From the NCBI GenBank assembly GCA_037447655.1, contig JBBHKE010000307.1, positions 67,738 through 131,737 on the forward strand: a stretch of 64,000 nt of DNA. The letters run 5' to 3'. The position numbers and the translations under genes are program-made. The first letter of the stretch is position 1. Each line of letters starts with the position of its first letter. Positions 22,475 through 32,100 of this stretch are shown one piece after another. Origin of the DNA: Zygnema cylindricum. Lineage: Eukaryota > Streptophyta > Zygnematophyceae > Zygnematales > Zygnemataceae. Under the pieces are notes generated by a model. The model did no database searches. It was not told where the DNA came from and saw only the letters and a program-made list of their open reading frames with translations.

Positions 22475-23688
22475 AACTTTCGCAAAAATCTCTTCAAAAA
22501 GTTGTTAGCTTTGGCTATCATGTAACATGGGTGGTATGAGGAATTTGAATATCATTTGCAAAATTGTCGAGAAGCCCAATAAAAAATTTTCAACTATCAT
22601 TGCCGCACAACGTTTTTTTTTTCCAGAGTCATCCTGCATGCCCACCCTTTCAATATTATAATCTTGTTCGAAGGTTGTTATCATTTGTCAGCCAAATTGA
22701 AATGCCGATTCCAATTTTAATTTCAACTTTCAAATTGTAAGTGGAGTTTTTTAATTTCAGTTTTAAACTTTAAAAATCTAAAAATGTTGATGTCAATGTA
22801 GATTTCAATTTAGAATAACATTGTGTTTTTATTTAAGTTGGATTCTTATTTTTGTTCCTAATGTTCCTTGTTTATTTTCAATCCGAATTGAAATATTTGT
22901 TTGCTTTTCAAATTGTAATCTGACTAAAAAAATTTGATGTATACTTCCCATTTCAATTATAATTTGAATTTCAACAAACCCGAATGTGCAAGTTTAAGGG
23001 GTTTACCCTATTACATAAGCATCTTTCGCTATATTGCTTCCAAATGTTTGGTGTTCTCAAAAATTGTATGAAAACAATTTTGTTGGCAACCAAAATGATT
23101 CGGTTTTTCTCAAAAATAATTTAGTCTACAGTAGAGGTAATGAAGGGTCGTATGTGCTGCCCGTTTTTTTGTCTGAATGGCGAATGCTATAATTGCGTTA
23201 AATAGAAAAGTGTAGAAAATGGAAATAGGCAGGCGGACAAGATCCACCAAAACTACGCACATGGCAGTGAAAGAAAGCGTGACGTCTACAATGTCACGCT
23301 AACCATTCAATGTCAATTTCACTACTTTTGTAATGTACAGCCCATTTGTGGACGTAGGCGATTGCTTATGTCGTTTACACGTGGGCGTTAACAAATGACC
23401 CCTAGCGTCGACAATTCTCCCAGTATGTTAGGAGCTCTTTGCCGCTCTTTGCCGCGTACAAATGTCTGTAGTTTCTTTGGAGATCGTTCGCTTCTACAAA
23501 TATCAGCAATTTGTTGGCTTCTACAGGTGTAGCAAGTATTGGCGACATAGACAACTGCCACATATTCAAAATAATGAATGCACAAGTAACGATTCACATA
23601 GGCACACTTTGAAAAGCACACCGTAAAATCAGCGCTTAATTCCAAAATAACGTTTCAAAATATTGGTTACATGGGGACAAGGCCCTAA

Positions 23689-24496
23689 GTAGTACGCGCG
23701 GATTTGTCTTGTACTTTTTAAAATTTCAACATAAATACCTTCTCCGCTTTGAAAATATCTTCTCCCCCTTTCAAAATACTACTTCAATAATGACTGTAGG
23801 ATATCTTTACACTATCCGCGTATTATCCTCATTTCACGTTGCATAGTAAAAAAAAAATCGCCTGCAGCGCCATTTGACAACAATATGACTGTACTTTTTT
23901 TTTGTTTGTAATGTCATACGTAATATGTTCTCACGTGACGCCCAGCTAATTTTTATTTTTGTTTTTTATGTCAAAGGTCAAGTGTTCTCACGTGATGCGT
24001 GACTCAGTTGTTCGACGGATTAAATGGTGTAGTGTTTAAAGTGTGAATGTTTATTGTATTATGTAGATATTTTGAGTCGCGAACGCGATTTACATGTTGT
24101 CATGCGACGCGTGTGATGCTATTTGAGGTGAATTCTCTATATGAGAATGTTGTAAGTGTGAACACTTTGTATATTTTTGGTTTTTTTTGGTACATCTGAC
24201 CTAATCAGCGAGGAGACTCCTAAAAAAAAAAATCTTCGCGCTTCGCACGAAACTTTTGTCCTTATCAATAACTAGAAGGGATTTACATTGCCCGAGCAAA
24301 ATCCTCCTTGAAGGTCTCAGCCGCCCGCCAAATGTGCCCTCCCCCCAATGTGGAATACCACCACAGTACTTTATTTGTACCAATGTGTACTTCAAACGTA
24401 CATTTTTTGACAAAATGACGTAAGTGACTGTGCTCAACCAAAACAGTCACTGTCATGATCAATTCCGTTTTTTTAAGATTTTCAGAATCTAGATTC
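23689..24496. other. No gene recognised
   Basis: AT-rich DNA. Two copies of a short block with TTCTCACGTGA lie about 60 bp apart near 23930-24000. No coding match was found. Confidence 0.5.
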
Positions 24497-24499
24497 TAA

Positions 24500-25275
24500 G
24501 GGTATGTCCCCATGTGCATAAGTAAGGGTTTTTTTTTTATCGTTTTGCTATAAAACTTAGCGCTGTACTGCCTAAGTTCCAACCGTACGAAGGAATCACA
24601 AATTTGTAAAGTACAATTTGCTTCATCCTCGAACTTATGATGTACAAAAATTTGTCGTCTTGTGTTTTTCGACCCACTTTGAAGACAAAAAATGTCATCT
24701 TCAACCTTATATTTAAAACACATGTGCGATGTGTTTTAAAACTAAGGATTTTCTATAAACAAATAGGAATATGTATTCGCAAGTGTCGTAATATTCGAAA
24801 TTTTCATACGATTTCTAAGGACAAATAAAAGTACGAAATTCGCTATTTTTTGTCAGTTTCCATTCCAATACGCCAAAGAAAAGTACATAATTTGTTTGGA
24901 TTTGTCCGTTTTCGTCCAGTACGGATTTCTTTTTTGCAGGGGTCTTCAAATTCAGATGCCATTTCACGTCGACCGGACAGGAGTCGCAAAGGCAAAGCGC
25001 CTCGTATTCAACCGGGAAACGGCACAGGTTGGAATGCGCTACGTCTACAATGTCACGGTAAGACATGGACGTCACAAGCAGTTCCAAAAAATATCGTGGG
25101 ACCACAGATTGTAGACGTTAACAGCCGTCGCAGGTATTGTTGACGTATACAATCGTCAAATGCGTAAGTTACAATTTCGTCTTTACAGACATAGGGAATT
25201 TGGAAACCGGGTCTGGCGGATCCGCGCTAAAATACAAAGTAAGCTCGCTAAGTTACAGTACATGGGGACAAACCC
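24500..25275. mobile_element. Short non-autonomous Harbinger relative
   Basis: The ends GGGTATGTCCCCATGTG and the complement of GGGTTTGTCCCCATGTA match the termini of the 17.3-kb element. TAA flanks both sides (24497-24499 and 25276-25278). The first 200 bp also resemble its left end (AAGTAAGGGTTTTTTT, later CGACCCACTT). Length is 776 bp with no transposase. Confidence 0.88.
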
Positions 25276-25785
25276 TAACCTATGTGGTGCCAATCATAAT
25301 TGAGGAAGGTTCGTTACTGGCCCCACAAAATGGAGCGGACTTCCAGTAAACGTTGTTAGTAGACTTGTCCATACATTTATTGGGACCGCCCAATGGAATG
25401 TTACCGTAATTAACACTAATAGCGATACACGGTGTACTTTACAGTTTAAGAAAAAAAAACCGAAAATACCGCTTCAACTGCCATTTTATTAAATCATGCC
25501 TGAATCATTAAATCAGCCGTACATCGGAAAATTCGTAGAGCCTCTCCCAAAGCGCTACGTGCTAGAAAGGTTAATACATGCCGAAACTTGTGCTCCAAAG
25601 AAACACTGACCGTCCGTCAAGATCTCACATTGCGCCACATATTTGGCATGTAACGGGCAAATCTTGACCGTTCGGCAACAAATAATGTACGGCCTCCTTT
25701 GTCAGCGTGACCCGTTTCTAACAGACAGGTAGAAAGCCCTGGGCAATCTCGGCATCAGGACCTCGTGCCTGTCCAAATTCGGAAG
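25276..25785. other. No gene recognised; promoter-side DNA
   Basis: No coding match was found. The block CACTAATAGCGATACACGG near 25415 resembles the end of the MITE at 26919-27141 and may be a decayed copy. This stretch lies upstream of the telo-box array and may hold the promoter of the exon at 26161. Confidence 0.35.
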
Positions 25786-25913
25786 TCAAAACCCTAATCG
25801 TTCAAAACCCTAATCGATCAAAACCCTAATCGTTCAAAACCCTAATCGATCAAAACCCTAATCGATCAAAACCCTAATCGATCAAAACCCTAATCGATCA
25901 AAACCCAAATCGA
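25786..25913 (+). promoter_or_regulatory. Eight-copy telo-box 16-mer array
   Basis: Eight head-to-tail copies of TCAAAACCCTAATCGW occupy 128 bp; the last has one change (CCCAAATCG). Each holds the telo-box AAACCCTAA, known in plants from promoters and leaders of translation-related genes and as a site for telomere-repeat-binding factors. The array lies about 250 bp upstream of a start codon at 26161. Its regulatory role here is inferred. Confidence 0.6.
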
Positions 25914-26160
25914 CCTGCCGAGTGAAACTCCATCTGCAGGATTAAAAGTTGCAGCCTGGCTTTTGTTTAACAATCTTTTTGTATCCGTGTGACGTCACAT
26001 ATTTTCAGCTCCTGTCCCAATTCGAAACCCTAACCCTAATCGATCGGCAGAGAGGAGTTCCATCTCCATAGAACGAATATTGCAACCATTCGTGAAAATT
26101 TTGCTTTGTCTTTTGATTCAAAATCTTTTTTTATCCGTGTGACGTGACAATTTCGCAGCC
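25914..26160 (+). repeat. Duplicated leader segment with two possible acceptors
   Basis: Two diverged copies of about 115 bp follow one another. Both contain CTCCATCT or TTCCATCT, then AATCTTTTT, then ATCCGTGTGACGT, and end in CAG (26010 and 26158). The second CAG lies two bases before the ATG at 26161. CCCTAACCCTAATCG separates the copies. Confidence 0.55.
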
Positions 26161-26258
26161 ATGGCGGCCACCATGGCCATCGCGACGGTGTTGATCTTAG
26201 CGTGCCACGTGGCAGTCATTATGGGAGACTACATTGGACCCATGGCGCCGGCCGACAG
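26161..26258 (+). CDS. Putative first coding exon with signal peptide
   Basis: ATG at 26161 opens MAATMAIATVLILACHVAVI and continues MGDYIGPMAPAD up to the donor GTGAGT at 26259. A short N-region followed by a hydrophobic stretch looks like a secretory signal peptide. The local GC is higher than its surroundings, and the site follows a telo-box leader. The next plus-strand exon I recognise is the LRR exon at 29051, so this may be the start of the LRR gene. The LRR N-cap exon that should lie between them was not found, so the link is inference. Confidence 0.5.
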
Positions 26259-26319
26259 TGAGTTCTCCTCGCCTTTGACACTCTTTTACTGCCTGCGCGT
26301 CTCTTTATCAAATTGCGAC

Positions 26320-26880
26320 ACTTTTGTGTGACGAGACGTCACTTGTTACATGCAAGCCGTACAGTTAGACATCCGGGTGGTAGCCACGTCACGAAGCATT
26401 CTACACGACACGTCCCACGTGTTACATTATCATTGGTCAGTACGTTTCGAGGCACGCCACGTCAGAGAATTCTAGGTCATCAGACATTGGAGGAGGCACC
26501 AAATATAAAAAATTACTCTGCAGAATATACTGCATAGTTTCAAATGACAGCTCAGCAGCAAGACGCATGACAACTCAGCAGGCATCCAAAATAGAATGAG
26601 TACTGCAAGAGTCATTCCATTGGGCAATGCCACTGCATCAGCACTCACCTAGCTCCGTACGATCCGTACGTTTGCATATATTGCCGTACGAGAAAAGAGT
26701 ACAAAGAACACTGAAAGAGTCGTTCCATTAAAGCCACGCCACTGCAGGAAAACCTACCACTGTATAATCCAAAAATGGAATACATTGCAGTAGGAAAAAC
26801 TAAATAAAAGTCATTAAAGGTACCTTCCTACCTACATGACCAAATTTGGCAATCTTGTAAAGTAGCAGGCCGTACAGGTC
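26320..26880. repeat. Dispersed repeat, copy 1
   Basis: Blocks such as GCCGTACA, TAGCCACGTCA, ATTGGAGGAGGCA, a Cys-free stretch with GCAGC, and ATGACCAAATTTGGCAATCT recur in the same order at about 27920-28260. The sense is the same and the copies are diverged. The family is unknown. Confidence 0.6.
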
Positions 26881-26918
26881 CTTAGACGAGCTCTAAGGTC
26901 TGGGTAGGTAGGTAACCA

Positions 26919-27141
26919 CTACACCGCCAATCGCTATTAGCGTTGCATACGCTAATCCCGTCCCGCTTTTTTTTTTATTTATTCTCAAGTAGAATTATTC
27001 ACACTATTTAAAAAAAACCCTAATTCCTAATTAGAGTAATCTTTTTCTTCGAAAATTTCCAAATTCCCAATTAGTGTAAACCACGCTAATTATTCGTATA
27101 CGCTAAAGAAACTTCTACGCTAATAGCGATTGGCGGTGTAG
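26919..27141. mobile_element. 223-bp MITE with perfect 25-bp terminal inverted repeats
   Basis: The left end starts CTACACCGCCAATCGCTATT and the right end is its exact reverse complement over 25 bp. The interior is AT-rich without coding sequence. No clear target duplication flanks it, so I do not assign a superfamily. Confidence 0.85.
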
Positions 27142-27919
27142 ATGTGTCGGCGTAACAAATGTGTCAGGCAAAATGTGTCAGACAAATGACAGGCTGGAGA
27201 TAATCGATAGTGTTAAACGGGACTATGGTTTAATTGTTTCCCTGGTGGGTCAGATTTGTTTCAGTGCTTATAGAATATGTGCGATTTAATACGATTGGGT
27301 TCGGTTGTTAGCAACGTGTGAATGTGTGTGATAGTAATAGCTAGGATACAATGAAAAGGAAATCTTTATTGCAAAAATTGCGATGGCAAAACCATCTGAG
27401 TACAAAAAAATGGTAAAACTGAGAAATAACATTTGGAGACTACAAGAGTCAATGCAGAAAGCACTACACCTAAAACTGAAACGAAACAGAGTAATAACAA
27501 CAGTGTGAAGGCATAGAAAGATCTCCACAGTGGAATTTCATAAAATTAGCTATTAGTAAATTTAATAAATTATTGAGATTGAAGTGAAGAATTTGTAAAC
27601 CGGAATAGGCCAAGAAAGCCGACCTGAAGGATTGGCAATCGCACCATTTAGTAATGACATTAATAAAGGTAGGCGGGACGAGCAGAAATTCACAAATCCA
27701 TATGGGCCAAGACGGTCAGCCTAAAAAAACGGCACTTGCATCATCTAATAAATATAACAGGGAAAAAAAGTGTCATTCTTGCCAAGACAGGCCATTTTAT
27801 TGCAGATCGCCTGAAAAACTTGCTGAGATTGAGAATGACAAGTACAACGATCCTAGTGTGAAATCTGACTCCTATGTTGTAAAAAATCTGAGCTGTAGGT
27901 ATAGAGTGTGGCGAAACAT
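27142..27919. other. No gene recognised
   Basis: Open frames up to about 100 codons exist (for example plus strand from 27654) but none matches a family or shows a motif. If the exon at 26161 belongs to the LRR gene, this is intron or hides the missing N-cap exon. Confidence 0.35.
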
Positions 27920-28260
27920 CATGTGTTACATCCACGCCGTACATCGTACAATTGGATGTTAGCCACGTCAGCATAGCATTGCACATTTCATCATTTGTGT
28001 TAGGTTATCATCGCTCTCTAGGTTGGCAGGCATGTCACCTGACACTTCATGGATTGGAGGAGGCAGTGAGAAGACATTATTTTCATAAAGAATTGCATCG
28101 CAGCTGCCAGGAAATTATGGAGAGCATTACAAGATCCATTGCTTGACAACAACCATTCTGTAGTGTGTGATATATCCCTTGCAGCAGTGGAAAAACGAAG
28201 CCATTAGGAAAGATGCATCCTTTGTTAGGGGCATGACCACATTTTGACAATCTTGTAAAA
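27920..28260. repeat. Dispersed repeat, copy 2
   Basis: Same-order partner of 26320-26880: GCCGTACATCG, TTAGCCACGTCAGCA, GATTGGAGGAGGCAG, ATGACCACATTTTGACAATCT. It is diverged by substitutions and indels. Confidence 0.6.
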
Positions 28261-29050
28261 GCTATCCGTTTTTTTTAACATTGTGTTGTGTCAATACATC
28301 TCTCGCTCTTGTTTTATATTTTATCTTGGTCCTGTTCATGGAACACCTAAGAGATGCAATATGGGTAATGGTTATGGATCTAGGTTCCGGTTCTGCGGTT
28401 GACCTTTGCGTTTCCTTCCAAACTAATATTTAGTGTTGAGCTTGATTTTCACTGTCGTTACTGTTGATGTAGAGTCAACACTTGAGGCGGTGAAAGCGGC
28501 CACAATAAACAAGGAGAAATTTCCCACAATTCGTTGTGATGTAGATTTTTTTTTTTGCGATAGTACCCATCGCGTGACTTATATGTGAGTAAAAATTGTT
28601 GCGTGCACTCTCTACTGTGATGAATCACACTGAATTTCGCACTTAATTGTGATTCATATGTTGCATGCACTTTTTGTTGTGATACGCTTTTAGGCTAAAG
28701 CTTGGGCGTTGTCGAGGCTTAAAGGGGTAATTGGGTGGGGAACACAAGGAAGGGTCGGGAAGGGGGAGAGTGATAAAATGAACCCAAGGCAACAAAATCA
28801 AGAGAAAACCTCTTTGAGCATAGAGGAGAGTGGGTGGCTGGGAAGAGAGAATGGAGGGACTTGCTCAACAAGGGTGGAGATAGTTCTTTGTCTTTCGAGG
28901 AGAGGGGTGGAAGAAGTTGGAAAAAACTCATTCAATGACCAATGTGAGGGAGGGTTCTTTTAAGGACCAAAGGGAGGGAGGAAGAATTTTTTTAAGGACC
29001 AAGGGGAGGGAGGGAGGGTTCTTTTAACGACCAACGGGAAAGAGGTGCAG
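28261..29050. other. No gene recognised; purine-rich approach to an LRR exon
   Basis: From 28700 the plus strand is purine-rich. Three copies of a roughly 35-bp unit, with TTCTTTTAAGGACCAA and GGGAGGGAGG, lie at 28958-29040, directly before the acceptor of the LRR exon at 29051. Confidence 0.5.
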
Positions 29051-29122
29051 AGGGCTAGGCTCGAGAGGACTGGGGGGATCCATTGCGCCCGAGATTGGCA
29101 ACCTCACACGGCTAGAAACACT
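29051..29122 (+). CDS. LRR exon 1, first repeat after the N-cap
   Basis: After GTGCAG the exon reads GLGSRGLGGSIAPEIGNLTR then LETL, with donor GTGAGT. Same 72-nt length and phase as the exons 8 kb downstream, but a distinct sequence that resembles the first repeat of plant LRR proteins. Confidence 0.8.
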
Positions 29123-32100
29123 GTGAGTCAACACTTAAAAATATTCAAAAGTTAAAGAAACCAAAAGAATAAAAACATTATGATGAAAAAATTACTTTGC
29201 GACGTAGTCGCATTTTACAATTCTACTATTACAGTGGTAAAAATGGAGTTGAAAGAGGAGGCCGTGGATCTCTTCTACTTTTGACTTTCTATAAAAAAAT
29301 TACTAATTCTTGAAGATGTGCTTTCTTTGAATGAACACTATAGAACGTCTTTTGATTTGAAGAAACCATACTCAATGTGTTAAAAACTCCAATTGTTTTA
29401 TAAATTTTACACCTCCAAAGTATGAACGGACAAATGATAAGAGGAAAAAGGTTATCGAAGGTGTCGGTTCGAAGATTAAGTGTGCCTGCGGATTCACTAG
29501 AGTTAGTGTGGACGAAAATCGGTAGTTTTGAGGGGGAGAGTTTTGTGAACATTTACCTGAGGGTCGAGAAAGAGGAATTTGAAAAAGTCTTTACGGTTTG
29601 AAGGAAATTGTAAGAAGCTGAAGAAATTGAATGAAGATTTTAGAGATTTTTGCATAAATAGACAAATTTTGGTGACATTGGAAAGGATATTGAATAATTT
29701 CAGAAGAAATTTGAGAAAAAATACAATTTTAAATAGAAATTTGGAAATTTCTACATTTTGAGATTTCTAGTTGGAGAATTAGAAATCTTAGAGATTCTTA
29801 GAATCTTACAAACATTTTTAGAATTTTTGGCAAATTTTAAAGTATGAGATGGGAATTGTAAAAAAAAATTGGATAACATTTATGAAAATTTGGTTGATTC
29901 GTGAGCAGTTAGGAGAAAAATGGTGCGAATTTTCAAAATTTGGAGACAGTTGGAGACGTTTGCGAAAATTTAGGAAATTTGTGAACTTATTTTTAAAAAT
30001 TGGAAAACGATCGAGGAATTTAAAGATTTTGCAAAAAGATTGCTAAACTGGCAACCTTTTGAAGAAATTTGGTAAATTCAGAAGAAATCTATATGATGGG
30101 ACTAAATTGGAGGAATTCATGAATGGGTGGAAGCCGCAGCGCTTTTGTTGTCAAGTGGGAGAAAAAGAGAGTCTGTTGTCTTTGTTTGGTAGTTGGAAAG
30201 GAGGAATACCGGACAGGTTAGGAGCAAGAAAGTGAGACAAAAAGCTGCAGCAGCTTGGGAGACAAGTTATAAGAGAAAGAAAGGGAGTACCCGATGGGAT
30301 CGTACGGCCGACAGTTAGTCTCACTGGAATCTAGCGGCAACTACAACCGAGTACCTGAGTTTGAGTCTCTCAGAGTTTGACATTGAAGATTCACAATTTC
30401 CATCCGAAAAGAGTCTCTGTCAAATATCAAGAAAAAAGTCGACGAGACAAGAAAAGTCGACGAGACAAGACAACTGATAGAGAAGAAGAGCTGCACTCAC
30501 GGTAGAATGAAATTGTGATAAACATTAGAAAATTGGTCAATCGCCAGATTCTCAGCGACAAGGGTGACGGCTATGGTGAAGGCTGTTGAAAAGGCATGTT
30601 GTGAGGTGATCAGGTGGAAAATGTACAAAGGACGCCATTACGCCAACGAAGCTTAGATGGGAAGAGAAGAGGTGACCATTGGGTGTGAGCGGAAGATTCT
30701 TGGAAAGTATCGAAGAGAGAGAAGGGAAAAGAAATGGAATTTGGTATGAGTGACAGCCGGTGTTAGTGTAATGAACGTGTCCCAAATAAGTACTTTGCGT
30801 AGTTGATTAACATATTCGAGAATAGGTGGATCGTGTTAGTGTGCACGCAACTCTTCTAGGGAGTATTAGTTTTGAAGGCTCCCCGCATAATCACTAAAAC
30901 TACACTGCTCATCATAAAAGATAATATGCACTAATTAATTGTTAATAATGTGATTTTGTGTATTTGTGTCTAAAAAAATAGAACAATAACATTTATTTAG
31001 GCACTTAATGCCAATTTGTGTGTTGTCTTTGTAGTGTCACATTGAGCTGGCATCGGCACTATTTCAAGTGCGACTGTAGTACCTTGACCGCATTCATCGA
31101 GACACGTACTTGTGAGGTTGGAAATCGTAAGAAACATATAAATAAGAGTAATATTTGAAAATAGCTTTGGTTTCTTTACGCTACATTAGGCATTATATTA
31201 AATAATTTGCCAGGATTGATTAGGGTGAACCAATTGACAACATGTAAGGATAGCTTCGAAAACGCGATTATATTTTTGGGAGTGACTAGGTAACCATCAT
31301 GTGGTGCTATATCATTTCAACTAGTATCGGTGTGACCAATGTTTATGTGGCAAGATACATTCGAGAAGTACACCGTGAATCGCTATTATATAAGTGGATT
31401 ACGGGCAAGTTGAATTAGGACAAAAAGGACTAAAGTGGAGGTAGCACTATCAAATGGAATACAGTAGTAGAATTAGCACAAGGTGGACGTACAGATTCAA
31501 ACGAAGATATAACGCTAAGTTACCCTTTACACCCCCCTCAAGCTAAAACTACAAAGAAGCGTTTAGATGGAAGGAGAAGGGAAATTCGGAAACTAGGAGG
31601 AAAGAGGAAGACGAATGCTCGAAGACAAACGATGCTGTTCAAAATGAGGCCGATGTAGAGCCTTGCGAGAAAATCGTCTTCTTGATTCGCAGTCTTCACA
31701 CACAAAAATTGAAGAGTGCCATCTTTGACGCGTTGCCATTGATGTCGATATGCTTGGTCCGTTTATGGTGAACCGGATTCTTGATCAAGACGAGGGCGCC
31801 TTTGAAGTCGGAGAAGATATGAGTGGGAGTGGAAGGAGGAAAGCCGAGGTTGGCGAGAAGAGTGCATAGCCGCACAACCTCCTTGGCGGCTTGGCACGCA
31901 ACCATGTATTTGGCCTCGTTAATGGAGCATGCGTTAGTAGGCAAGACCAAGAAATAATCCCATAGCCCAAAAATAAACACGAGGCTGTATTAGAACGGCG
32001 GTAGAGCTCATTCTAGGCCCTATCTGAATCAACAAAGCCGAGGAGCCCCGTAGAACCAAAAGATGAGCATGTGAGACAGAGGGATTTTGGGGGGTGAGGC

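Larger units (their letters stand above)
17255..23685 (-). mobile_element. PIF/Harbinger DNA transposon with both genes
   Basis: Termini are imperfect inverted repeats, GGGCGTGTCCCCATG on the left and the complement of GGGCCTTGTCCCCATG on the right. Direct TAA duplications flank the element (17252-17254 and 23686-23688). TAA or TTA target duplications are the PIF/Harbinger hallmark. Inside are a DDE transposase on the minus strand and a trihelix/Myb-like partner gene on the plus strand, in tail-to-tail arrangement, as the family requires. Both genes carry stops, so this copy is dead. The 6.4-kb length includes purine and T-rich low-complexity blocks. Confidence 0.88.

Noticed and set aside
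25786-25913. A CRISPR-like array
   Set aside because: Units are contiguous 16-mers without unique spacers in eukaryotic DNA; they are telo-box tandem repeats.
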